Origin: Takakia lepidozioides | Lineage: Eukaryota; Streptophyta; Takakiopsida; Takakiales; Takakiaceae | DNA: 64,000 nt | Assembly (NCBI GenBank): GCA_030704615.1 | Contig: CM060732.1 | Coordinates: 21,018,001-21,082,000 of the forward strand | Direction of reading: 5' to 3' | Shown here: piece by piece, positions 29,903 to 42,200 of the stretch | How the letters are laid out: each line of letters starts with the position of its first letter | Position numbering within the stretch: the first letter of the stretch is position 1 | Made by a program: the position numbers and the translations under genes | The notes under the pieces: generated by a model | Database searches by the model: none | The model's input: only the letters and a program-made list of their open reading frames with translations | What the model was told of the DNA's origin: nothing

Positions 29903-32900
29903 TCTCCACTGGATGATATATCTTATTTTGCTTGATCCATACATTCTTGTGTTTGAGGCATCTACATATTGAGCTACAAAGAAGTCATGATATCGACCAT
30001 TCTTTATAATCATTGCCTTATTGACTGTCACTAGTGGCAGAGGAATCATGACAGTCTGTTGGTATGTTGAGATTAGTGATGGTGGTTATATTAGTATCAT
30101 ATTTGCAGCTCCCCTCTTAAGAAATATTACAATTTGAACTACTTTACGGTCACACTTTCTGCAATTAAATATACCTCTTATGCTCTGGAGCAGGAAGAGT
30201 GAATCCCAACCTCACCAATAGGAGATTGCAGTCACAACTATGGCAGTTTAATAGAAAAAATCTTATACAATTAGGACGGATTGTATCATGTGGGATCAAT
30301 GGCCATAAGGCTACTGCATGTATTGATGTGTGAAGAATTTCATCTACACATGGACTTCACCAGATAGTAACCTGTTAAGCGGTAAACCACTGATGGTACA
30401 CAGGAAGGAAGGAAGATGACGTGCTGGATGGCATGATAAAGGATGGTCTGCATTAGTTTGGCATGAGAGTCTGTTCTGATTGTTGGATTTTGTAGTAGTT
30501 ATCCATGGAAATTTTTCTCCAATCTGTTTCTGGCAAATCAGACAAATGGAAGGGGAAATTGAGGGCAAATAATGAGGAGATGGATTTCTGAGAGATGTAA
30601 CATTGTAGAGTAGGGGCATCTTTGGGATAGGATGACAATGAGCTCAAGGCAATGCATGCAGGCCGTATGGAGGCTCCTTTAATGGAAGGAAGCTGATTGA
30701 TTCACGGTATCTTATAGTTGCTGGAAGCATCTCATTCAATACTGTCTGAGACTGTCTTGCAACGTTCTACAATCCTAGTAATTGTGAAGGTATCTATGGA
30801 TTTACTTGCAGTTTTTCCGAGATGCAGGTGCCTTGATGGGTGGTTGGTTGTTTTGTTTAGTGTTGGTACAGACTTGATGGTTGTTTTCATAGACTCTATG
30901 AAAACCATGGGGAGAAAAAGAAATCATTTTTTAATGTTCGCCCACGAGTGTGTAGGGAATGCTGATTATTCCAAACTAGTAAACGGAACAAGTCTTTACA
31001 CTGAATGGAAGTGCATTGGAGCCTTTTGGAAAATCGGATTGTATTATGTCATACTTTTCTTACAGGTAGAATAAGATATTCATCATGCCCAGTGGAAGCT
31101 GGAAGCTGGGTCTGTGGCCTAAAGAAAGTTTCAAATGAGATTTCGCGTCTAAATAAGACTAAGAGGGACAGATTGGGGTTTTCAATTTGCAGACCTTGAA
31201 TCGTATCCGCTATGCGTCGCCATCTTAGCACCATTCAACCCCTCGTAAGTTGGCACATGTATGCTTTGCGAAATGTTCTCTTTAGTGCACATTACTGTTG
31301 CATTTGTAGTTGAAAAATATTGTTGTCTGCCTGAATGTGGTGCTCTGGTACTAAACGATGTGTAGACAAAAAATGCGAGATATCAACACACAACAATCTC
31401 TCAAGTGCCTCCAACTTGAACTTGGGGATCCAGTCCTGACTAGTGTATTTGAGTGATTTGGCAGGTTTGAAGTGAAACGAGTAGTTTCACTCTATCATGG
31501 GCTCGTGAAGTTTATACAAGGATCGCCAATGCGGCAATCAGACGTAGAGAGGGTGTCTGCAGCCCGAGCCACAGCCTTCTTCTTGCTTTCCAACCAAAAA
31601 GCTGATGTCCTATGCTTGCATGTGTTCCTTGTAAAACATTCTCTGTTCACCAGGGTTCCGGTATTCATCTGTCAGAGCGGATCCCATGAAGTATTGTTTG
31701 TCAACAGATATGGATTTGCCACATGACCTTTGATTAATGTCACTAAGCATTCTCAAGTTTTTTGCATTACATGTCAAGGTCTGCAGAACAAACAGACCTG
31801 AAGCAGGGTCCATGGAGGGTCTAAAAAAGTCCTAGAGAACGATGACACTGCCAGAATATTGGAAGATGTTGTAGGACCCAAAGGTGGAGGATGCAACTCA
31901 GATATTGAAAGCATTAGCTGTGCATCGTGGGGACCGGGTGCGCATCATAATGGAGTTGCTAGAGCCAGAGTCACAGCTAGCGCAGTGTGTAGGATAAGAC
32001 CCAAACTGTGGGGGATCGAGTTTATCTGCCCTGTTCAAATCCACTACAAGATGCTATCTCGGAGGTTGGATTCACTCCTTTCCTCTTTTTCAGTTTGCTG
32101 TAGCTTCAGTTAAAGAAAGCGAGTGGTGAAATCTCTGAGTCATAAGAATTTACTATGTTTCCTACAATATGTCTCTCACTTCCACATCTTAAACCAGGTG
32201 TTTGTCTACCACCACAATGCTAATGCAAAGCACAGTTTTACCACTCTCTGCTGTGTCCCTTGGCCATTCCATAGATGTGATTATGTCGAAGATGTAGTAC
32301 TTTAAAGGTTTTTGAATCGGGGAATGTCTGGAAACTTTTTTGGGTCGTCTGGGCATGGAGTGGATATGATGAACTTTTTCCCTTGTCTGATGCCTTCTTG
32401 GCTGGTCTCTTGCAGTTGTACTTTATCCCAATTTCAGATTTTTCATATGACAAATTCTGAAACACTGCAATAAATGAAGCTTTGATCACAATCTTGAAAG
32501 GGAATTTTACAGCATATGGCCCATTGTCTCCTTTTTCTGCGCCTGAGTATGGTGGGCTTAGATGCCAAACACAGTCACCTGACTTCCTGATTAGCATTTA
32601 CGATATCTCTGAAGAGTTGACTTCTGAACCCTGTGGATATGTGGTTGGTTCTATGTTGTTCCACTTGTGTCCCTTGGACACTCACTCAAATTGAACAAGC
32701 TTTTAAATAGAATCATGCGGCCTAATTAGTATCGACACCTTTATCTCCTTCTCTTCTGAGGGCATTGGGGCGATTCAGGGTGGGCTCCCACAATTTACAG
32801 GTAGAGACTGGTAAGTGGGAAAACTCGTAGCCTGAAGACCGCCTATGGCTACTAAGGCACCGCGCCCAACTGATGCATCAAAAGTGAAGAACACTTCTTC

Positions 32901-33762
32901 CTTTGCTGCCCTCTTTACTATGAGATCGGTAAGAAACTCCACTGTCTGTTCCGTGAAACTCAATCTCTCACAGACTACTTCCATTTTGAGCCATAGAAAT
33001 GTTTTCCAGCCTATTTGCACGAAGCTTTGACCCTCAGGTGATCCCTTGAGTAGTAGTTGCTTTTTGGCTGCTTCTGGCTTCACACTCTGTCTTTTATTCT
33101 CTTTATTGTTTGTTGTTTTCCTTTTGTCCCACAAGCTGTTTGAGCTTTCTGCGGTCGATCGAAGTTCCATTTCGTTTCGTTTCTTTCCACGTTATGTGAC
33201 TTTCTGGCTCTATTTCTTTTCGTGCTCAAGTCTGGGATCATCCATTATTGGAATGCTGAAACTATGTCCTGGGTGAGTCTTCCTGTGTTGATAAAAACTC
33301 TTGCACCTTCTGTTGCTCCCTAATGAAGTGAGTAGAGAGTTACAACTGCTGGTCACGGTGATAGAGATAGTTGATTTGGGTAATTTGACCTGCTCAAGTT
33401 ATTGGATAGTTCATTTTAAGGTTTCCTCTTTTATTTATTGGTTCTTTATCTATGTGAATTTCCTTGATGATCTGTCTTGGTTTTCATCTTTGAAAGCTTT
33501 TCCTTACATTTGATGTGGCTATTTCGTTCTATCTTTCTTAAGGTGAGTTCACAGTTTCCTAGGCTCTCACTCACTGGAAAGGTGTTCCAACACATATGCA
33601 ATAATCAAATGAAGGACTTACCAGGATACCTACTGCGTTCAACAAGAGTACATGCACATTTTGGATTTGTTAATTTGGGTCTAATAATGAGTATCCATAT
33701 ATCTGCCCTGGGTAAGTTAAGTACCAGTTATCGAATACCTGCCAAGTGCTCTTAGCTAGAAT
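29903..33762. other. 3.9 kb without a recognised gene
   Basis: Short open stretches exist on both strands (for example 30718-31074 plus, 31610-31813 minus, 32238-32597 minus, 32775-33170 minus). None shows a motif I recognise, and frames are interrupted. Part is probably intron sequence of the starch synthase copy that follows. No terminal repeats were seen. Confidence 0.45.
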
Positions 33763-34409
33763 GTGCCCCGTTTGTGCAAACTTGATGTTTTCTCCGTAAT
33801 GCTTGAGATTTGTGAAGAGATCGCAACAAGAGGAAGTGGAGGAAGCTCACAGCCAAATCCCAATACAAGAAGTTCCTTGCAGCCAGGGCCTGTCAGGCCT
33901 CTTCCCACAATCGCAAACATTGTGTGGCCATCTCCTGATGATGAAGTTTCTTTTTGAAAACAAAATAACCCAAAACAAGGTGATTCAAAGGCAGTTGCAG
34001 TTGGCATGAGCTCATCAAAGGGCATATGTCTGGATAAGGATCTGGCATACATAATACACATGACATCAGAGATGGCCCCCTTGGCCAAAGTGGGGGGTTT
34101 AGGGGATGTGCTAACTGGTCCTGCTCGGGCATGACTTGAAAAGGGACATAAAGTGGAGGTGATGCTACCTTTCTATGAGAAGATACCTAAGGATGAGATC
34201 GAGGGCCTTGTTCCTGCCGTCTCATATTCATCATATCATAGGGGAGAATTGGGTGCCCATTCACATTTATCGTGGTAAGGTCTTGGGAGTACCCATTCTA
34301 TTTGGAGCTAAACAACCAATTTTTGAAGGGGTCACAAATCTATGGAGGGTCTTATGATGACCTGGAAGTATATTTGTTTTTTAGCCGTGCCAGCCTTGAA
34401 TGGATGCAG
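33763..34409 (+). pseudogene. starch synthase (class IV-like, GT5) pseudo-exon, copy B
   Basis: One frame runs from about 33763 through a TGA at 33955 to DKDLAYIIHMTSEMAPLAK followed by VGGLGDV, the K-x-G-G-L ADP-glucose-binding motif that opens the GT5 catalytic domain. A TGA at about 34132 follows where Arg (CGA) is likely, then LEKGHKVEVMLPFYEKIP. A frame change near 34255 leads to YRGKVLGVPILFGAKQPIFE, and another near 34345 to YDDLEVYLFFSRASLEWMQ and the donor at 34409. At least two stops and two frame changes make this copy non-functional. The upstream part (IATRGSGGSSQPNPN) is less conserved in the family. The 3' end is shared with copy A at the window start. Confidence 0.8.
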
Positions 34410-36006
34410 GTCTGAGCTGTTGCCCTTCACAACTTGATAACTTGACATGTTTGCTCCATCAGCCCCTTGTGAAATCGATCATATTACAATTAGGTCAGAA
34501 ATGGAATTCATGCTTTCTACAAAGCTAGATACTAGATAGTGTAAAGATTGTTCAGACAAAAGTGTGGCTAGTTTGATATTGCTGCAGTCAAGAGGCCCAA
34601 ACATTCAACCTTAGGAACTTTGTTCATTTGAGACCACTAACCCATCTATCTCACCCCACTTTTATCGTTCTTTTTATACACACAGATCACAAAAACCCAA
34701 CCAGACATAATTCATATCCATGAGTGGCAAATACTTGGCCTGGCAATGCTCTACTGGGACATGTACCACCACATATATGGTGAATATATCAGTTTCAGGC
34801 CCTGCAAGACTATGTTGTATAAGTTTAATCAGCTAGAAGTAATCTCTGCACAATGTTTTTTTCAAGAATGTATCTTCGGATATATGGTCGTTATCCCGAA
34901 TTATATCAAAATGTTAATGTCCACAATAAACCTCGAAAATCTGGGCATTTGCAACACTTTAAATTGCAAGATATGCTTTAAATAAAGACAAAATAAATTA
35001 TGAACGCCGGAACAAATATGCATTAAAAAAAACAACAATATTTTTTTCATGAAAACATTACAAATGAAAATCCAAACAATTTGAAATTAAACCAATCAAA
35101 AACAAAGATAAAAGAGAAATCATGTAAACAACATTCATAATCCAAATCTAGTTGTTGTATCAAAACGAGCCTCAATTTCTCTCTCTTTTGATGGATCTTA
35201 TTTTAGATTTTTTCCAAGGCAGTGTCCCCTTTCTCAGCCTCCATGGCTTGTCATGTGAGGTTATTTTTCCCTCAGCAATATATTTTGGTCTATCCCATAT
35301 ATTGTATTTTATTTGAAAAAAAAAACGAGCCACACAAGTTACCCACCTAGGGTTGGTAGCTCGGTTGGATAAGTGCACTGTGTGTCACCCTTGCAGGGTT
35401 CAAATCATACCACTTTGGTCCTGCGGGTCCTGACCGGTTGGTCTGGGGGTGACATTCCCCCTTGTGTGCCCAATGCCTTATCTTAAAGGGGGTTAATTTT
35501 TCCCCTTTTCAAGGGTCTGAAATGTAAGCAGTCACTCCCAAGTTTCCTTTAAATATAATCTAAAAAAAACATTACCCTAAGTTAGATGGGTGACATTGGC
35601 CCAAAGCTGAAAAAACCATTGGCCCCTAATAGAAAAGTCGATTCAAAAGCTGAGACAGATGCAAAATGGTTTCAACTGGACATGATCTTGTTACCTAACC
35701 TCCACCCAAAAAGACAACTGCTGCCCAATCCAAAAAATCTTTAAATCCCAAAAATCTTTGTCGTTCAATGTGGAACAGGATACATATTTATTATTAGGAA
35801 CACAAATCTGTGAAGTTTTTGAAGGGTTTGGATGAAATGATAACAACCATCCATCTTGAGAATTATTGAAAATAATATTTTGTCGATACTCTTATAAAGG
35901 TATCATGTCGAAGTTGGGAAGTCTGTTTGATAGATGTTTAATATATCAAACTCTTATACGTTGATACTCTTACAGTGGTATCATATTTGATGTAGATACA
36001 TAGCCA
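34351..36006. repeat. segmental duplication, copy B
   Basis: Partner of 1-1607. It keeps about 41 bp in the SINE tail that copy A lacks, so copy A carries the deletion. The homologous stretch ends at TAGCCA (36006). Because copy A is cut by the window start, the left breakpoint is not visible. Confidence 0.93.
35340..35575 (+). mobile_element. tRNA-derived SINE, copy B
   Basis: Same insertion as the SINE in copy A, with the full tail including TCAAGGGTCTGA and TTTCCTTTAAA, which also occur in the independent copy at 55685-55895. Confidence 0.75.
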
Positions 36007-36189
36007 TATTGGCACATTTTTATCACTTAGTACTTTGACATATGTGCCAACTTCAATATGATTTTGTAGGTCAATCATTTTTTTTCTTATTGTTTTTTTT
36101 TTAAAGTTTCAAAACAAACACCAGCCCAAGCAATTGGCCCTTGAGGTGGGAAAAAAAAACCCCTTTCTTTGTCATGGAGGCATTATAGG

Positions 36190-36973
36190 GGTAGAGCCCA
36201 AGCCCAAAGGTAAGAGAGACAGATGACATGCTAATACACGAGTGCCCCTCTTAGCCCAGCTGGGGGCCTCCAAACCCTCAGTTGAACCACCGGTCGACCC
36301 CATTCACGTCGGTCATGCACACCATTTTTGGATGATCTACCCGGTACCTGACCCTCCATCACCTTGTCCAATCCGCAACCTCCTTAAAACCCTCATTAAA
36401 GAAGCCAAAAAACAAGCCTCAACCTCTCTCAGCCATACCAAGCTTCATATCAAAAAATGGACCCTTTCCAATGTCCTGCACCATAAATTATCAAACCACT
36501 TCTGGAACTCCAAAGCCGCCTCAGATGCACAAATAAGGCAAACACTCAAATTTAGATACGCCCAATATATGGGCCATCAACGCAAACACACCTTCTGGCC
36601 AACCCTATTCCCATCCCCACACTGCCCACTCTGCTCACACCTTCATGCTAAACGTGATATCTGGCCTCGTATTCTCAGCGAATGTTCACACCCTGTCATC
36701 CACGGGTTGCGAATCGCTCGTCATAATCACGCCGTATGGCACATCCACAAACCTCTCTTACAATGTAGTGCAACTAGATGGTTTACACTCATCAACGCTA
36801 GCACCTACCAGGATCGGCCTCGAGACCATACAGTACGTACTTGGCTCCTTCCATGTATCTGTCAACCTTGCAGGTCCTGCACATGCCCCGCTAAACTATG
36901 CCCGGACATCCTCATAGTCCAGGGCCTCCCCGTTAACAATATTTCAAACATTTATAAGTATTTAAGTACATAA
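36190..36973 (+). pseudogene. 3' end of a LINE ORF2
   Basis: A 243-codon frame (36242-36973) reads IRQTLKFRYAQYMGHQRKHT, FPSPHCPLCSHLHAKRDIWP and SECSHPVIHGLRIARHNHAV. CPLC followed by a downstream C-x-H and the GLRIARHN word are typical of the zinc-binding segment after the reverse transcriptase in plant-type LINEs. No RT domain remains, so this is a 5'-truncated copy, as target-primed insertion often produces. A second cysteine cluster (CICQPCRSCTCPAKLC) ends the frame. It starts about 180 bp after the segmental duplication breakpoint. Confidence 0.6.
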
Positions 36974-38420
36974 ATGCATTGACTATATATCTATACATCA
37001 TCTCTAAATCGTGCAGCCTATGTATAGGTCACTCAGAACACTCAGAACACTCAGTTGTATAGGTCACTTAGTTCATGCGATACACATAAATGATCTATAT
37101 AATAATAGGAGGTGCATCTTAGATTGAATATTGAATTATAAAATCTAATCTGCATATTAAAATGATATTTGTTATTCATTTTTTCAATTTGATCTTCCAA
37201 ATCCAGGTGATTTTTTATTTAAAACAACTTATTGCACGACAATGAAAATTTTTGTACACATAAATGATCAATATAATAATAAAAGGTACATGTAAGAATG
37301 AACAGGGAATTGTGATATTTTATATGCATTTAAAAATGCTGTTATAGGATAGATTTTAATTCGATCTGTCACATATTTGTAATTATTTTTAATACAAAAT
37401 ATTTCATTGCATATCTGTCAATACCAAAATTCCAAGTATTACGAACAAACTAGAAAACTATAGAGTATACGTCCACACATGTTATTAGATCCAAATGTTC
37501 TTTATCACAATTCCTAAGCATCCATTCTATGCATAGGTTAGTCATAATCTTCTTGAATTCATGGGATACACATAAATGATCTATAAAATAATAGCAAGTG
37601 CATGTACGAGTGAATATTAAATTATGAAATCTTATCTGTATTTTAAAATAAATTTTAAATTTTAAAATAAGAATAAACAGGGTATTGTGATCTTTTATAT
37701 GCATTTAAGAAGGCTGTTATAGAATAGATTTTAATTGGATCTGTCACATATTTGTAATTTTTGTTTAGTTAAAAATATTTCATTGCATATCTGTCAATAC
37801 AAAAATTCCAAGTATTACGAACAAACTAGAAAACTATATACGTGCACACATGTTATTAGATCCAATTGTTCTTTATTACAATTCCTATGCATCCATCCTA
37901 TGCATAGGTTACTCATAATCTACTTGAATTCATGGGATACACATAAATGATCTAAATAATAAAAACAAGTGCGTGTGTGTACGAGTGAATATTAAATTAT
38001 GAAATCTTATATGCATTTTAAATTTTAAATTTTATTGTTTTATAATCCAGTCTCACACATCCTTGTATTTTTAATTAAAAATAACTTATTGCAGGACAAT
38101 GAAAATATTCTACTTATGAGATTCTGTACATATAAATGACCAATATAATAATAGAAAACAAATGTAAGAGTGAGCACTGAATTGTGATATTTCATATGCA
38201 TTTAATAAGGCTGTTATATGATATATTTTAATTCAATCTCTACCCCTTTGTGATTTTTTAATTCACAATATTTTATTGCATATCTCATAATATAAAAATT
38301 CTAAGTAATACGAATAAACTAGAACACTATAGATTATACGTCCACATATTAGATCTAGTTGTTCTTTCAATATCATCAAATTATTACGTTATAGTCCAAC
38401 ATTCTTAAAGACAAGGTCTC
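36974..38420. repeat. AT-rich region with three imperfect ~400-500-bp repeats
   Basis: The same order of words (TTATATGCATTTAA, ATTTCATTGCATATCTGT, CCAAGTATTACGAAC, ACTAGAAAACTATA, ACACATAAATGATC) recurs at about 37253-37580, 37670-37945 and 38165-38360, with a partial unit at 37030-37160. No coding sequence is credible here. Confidence 0.75.
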
Positions 38421-38514
38421 ATCATATTTGAATTATGCAAATGACCCTAAACCCTCTACGTATATGTATATGTATAGATATGTATTTATCAGAAATTAGG
38501 TTGTGCCAATCTGA

Positions 38515-38675
38515 ACTAAGTTGTGCCAACAACCTGGCGCTGCCTCCCTTAGTGGCGCCACCTCCCTTAGTGGTGCCCCGTGCCTGAGTGGCGCCACGAA
38601 CCTTAATGGCACCACTCACCTTGTTGGCGCCACTTGCCTTAGTTGCGCCACCTACGCTGTTGACACCCATGTTGT
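38515..38675. repeat. 18-bp GC-rich minisatellite
   Basis: About eight units of GGCGCCACCTCCCTTAGT-like sequence, with GGCGCC at the start of most units, in otherwise AT-rich DNA about 600 bp upstream of TFB2. Confidence 0.85.
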
Positions 38676-38921
38676 CAACAAGTGGTGTGAACAACTAAGT
38701 TGATTTGTCGAGGGACGTGCATACGGTATTCTTTCGTGTACCAAATGCTGGTCAAATCAAAGATGAAAGCATCTAAGCATAAATTTAAAGGATCTAAGAA
38801 TCTATTAGAGAATATTTGCTAAACAAGTTGGATGAAGACATGGGCATTTGGTATTCCAACACATACCGTTTGCCCACAAAATCAACCCTGGACAAATCAT
38901 CTACAACCACTAGTGGATGAT

Positions 38922-38990
38922 TCGTCGAGGGTCGTAGATGATTTGTCGAGGGTCGTAGATGATTTGTCGATGGTTGTAGATGATAGTAAA
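38922..38990. repeat. 21-bp tandem repeat
   Basis: Three units of GATGATTTGTCGAGGGTCGTA-like sequence end-to-end; the last unit is diverged. Confidence 0.8.
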
Positions 38991-39286
38991 ATTGTCGAGC
39001 ATTTGGTATTCCATATCTGTGTTTCTGATCACTGCTAAGTTAACCCCACTTAAGTTGCCTAGCTCTAAAGCACTTGGGGTTTGCCCTAAACGCAGTGCAG
39101 ACAGAGAGGGAGAGATCGCCAAGAGAGATGGAATGAGGCTGGATCGACAGTGCGAAGGGTAGGCGGGGGATGTTGTGGCAAATGGAGGCGAGAAGAGGAG
39201 TCTGACTGGTTTTTCTTCTCGTCTCTGCCTCGGAGACAGACTGGTTGGAGGAGAGTAGCGGGGTGGGAGACAGTAGAGGGGTCAGC

Positions 39287-42200
39287 ATGCCAAAGGTTCG
39301 CGTGGTTTCCAGAAACTTCATGGAGATGGTAGCGCAGCTACCTGCTGCCAAGCTTGATCAGCTCTATGAGCGCCATTGGACTTGCCAAGCCGTTTTAAGG
39401 TGCGCGGTGTTAGGAGCACTTTGAAAGTTAGGCTATGAGGGGAAAGAAGCTCCACTTATGTTGTCCACCAAAGATTCGGTAGATGTTTTGAGGCATTCAA
39501 GTAGGCATCATACTAGTTTTGAGGATCGGGACGACGGGTGGGGATTGTGAGAAGAAAGACAAACAGAGACGGTTTGATGCAGCACAAAATGGAGTGCCAA
39601 AGTCACTATGTTCGAAGATTGTTCGTTCATAGTCTTCATGACTCAAGGGAAGCATGGGAGGGTGGGTCTTATGTAGGTCGCTGCCACCACTGGCTAAGCA
39701 GTACGTAATGCGCCTTCTCTATGTGGAGGCAGCGGTCCCCAGAAAATCTTTGCAGGACTGGGCCCGCCCAGATGCTCTCTCCAAGCATCGAGTTGCTGTG
39801 GACAGGCTAGAGCAATTAAGGGTTATTATAGCTGAAAGGTCCCCCTTCTGGCTCACCAAAAAGTTTACAGACCTTGGCAGAGACTGTTGCTTGTGTAGGT
39901 TTGAGCTTATTTCCGCAGACAAGTGTTCTTTTTCTGTTTTATGTAATCCCTCTTTTCCAGCTTTGATTCTACTATCTACACTTTGCTAACTGGGGTATCC
40001 TGATTAGTCATTGGTAGGGCTGTAGTTCCCTTGAGCCTACAGCTAGCTCCTGCCCCATAAAAACCTCTCTGCCGAACCTTGTCTCAACATCCTGTCCTTG
40101 GGCACTGCTGTACAATTCTTAAAATAGGGGTTTGGTAAATGACTTGGCATGAGATCTGGAAACCTTGTGATTCTTTGATTGTATTACTATGGTTGTGACT
40201 GTGGGGAGGATCCCGGAGTGATATGCCCTTAGGTCAGTTTGACCTCCAAGGTGGACTATTTGCAGCTTTAGTGTGAGGTTCTCCTGCATAAAATTGTTAC
40301 GATATCTCTTGTCAGATTGTTTTGGATCTGCCGAGTGTTTCCTCCATATGGATCAAATTGTTGAGTTCTGTGTACATAATTGTATGGGAACCTGTGCTTC
40401 TGCACACATCCACTGGGTTCTCACTGGGTTTGAATTTGATCATTGCAGGGGAGGGCCACCAAGAGAGGTAATGCTAGGCACCATTGCTGCTAGGGTTCCC
40501 TCAGCTGCAGAGCTGGACGCCTTTGCCATGAAACAGTGGGAGGTAGGCCCTGACCTTGGGCATGTGCTGTCACATGTTTGCCTGGTTGTAATGCCATCCT
40601 CCCAAAGACTTTTGATTAATTATCTAGTAGCTGAATATATAACATGTTTTAAAGGTTTGTTTGTAGAACTGTCATTTTAGCCTCCTGATTGGGATGTTTG
40701 TTTTCAGTCCGTGCTGCTCCAACTTGTGACTCCATCAACTGAGGGTTCACAAAAGGCATTCATCATCAAAATGTTCCAGCGAGCAGGGCTTTTAGCATCC
40801 GCTAGGTGCGAAGGATGTCACATCTAGACTTTCATGGATTCATGCATCTATCCCTGGTTAAAGGTTTGTTTGTAGAACTGTCATTTTAGCCTCCTGATTG
40901 GGATGTTTGTTTTCAGTCCGTGCTGCTCCAACTTGTGACTCCATCAACTGAGGGTTCACAAAAGGCATTCATCATCAAAATGTTCCAGCGAGCAGGGCTT
41001 TTAGCATCCGCTAGGTGCGAAGGATGTCACATCTAGACGTTCATGGATTCATGCATCTATCCCTGGAAGTGGTAACATTCATTTGTCAAGAAGCAGTTGT
41101 ACCTCTTGCTCTAAATTCTTGGTTGGGAAGGTGTCCACAACTTCTTGAGATCAAGACTAGTTGATCTCAATTTGCATAATCTCTCAGATGCAGTCAATCT
41201 GAACGGGTAGTAGTAGGCGGCAGTAAAATTGTTCTCTAAAACACCACTGGTAGTTACCGGCAAGCATTTCCGTAAAGCTGTCCACCTGCTTTTTGGGACA
41301 TCAAGTCCCCTCTCTAGCATGCCTCTCTGCTTCTTTGCTGAAGGGGTAGAATTCCGTGATTCACAATATTAATTGGTGGACTACTGAGGGCATGGGAGCC
41401 ATGGCCTGGGACATTGTTGCTAAGCTCCCAGAGGTGGGAGATTTGTAAGGATGCCTTGTGAAAGGCAATGGTTTTCAAGTTGCCTGCTTCATTTGTGCTC
41501 ACTTACAATTTTTTCCCACTGGTACATCCATTTTGAACAGAGTGATTTGCTTGCTTTGTTCAGAGAGAGAGACAGAGTGCAGTATCAGTGCGATTGTGCA
41601 CTCTGAAGTAGCTGGGAGAGTTTACTAGGCTTTCTCTCTCTCTCTCACACAGACACAGACACACATATATATATATATACCTGAGGGAAAAAATTAAAAC
41701 TTGGGTACAATGGTGAATGTGGTTGTTGTCTTTCAAATAAAATTTTGTGTCTGTTACTGACTCTGTATAAGTTGCATGATTGGAAACTTTTTGGAACTCA
41801 CTTTCGCAGTTCTACTTTGCTGCTGTCTTTTACAATGGCAGAAACAGGCCATAGAGTTCTATATATGCAGAATGATAATAACCGACGGGTAAAATGGTTG
41901 ATACATGGGCTCCCTCTGCTTGAACATCACGCATCAGAGAGAACGAGCCAGCTACGATAACAGATACAGGTTTCCAGTTTCTGGTAAGGAGGCTCTTGAA
42001 CTGTGCTTTCCTTGTAATGTTTTAGTCCTTCAGGACTATTGACGTTGCTGGGATTGAGATGCAGCTGGTGGAGCATTTGTTACCACTGGACTTGTTATCT
42101 AATTTTAGGTGGGCTCGTATGTGCATAGCGTAACCTATGTTTCATGAATTTGGAAAACAGTACTTAGGTGCAGTTGTAGTTTTTGTAAATTTTTGGGCTC

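Noticed and set aside
39654-39989. Read-through of TFB2 exon 2 into the following intron as coding
   Set aside because: The homologous segment ends at AAAG|GT (39838). The extension lacks family sequence and includes a pyrimidine tract.
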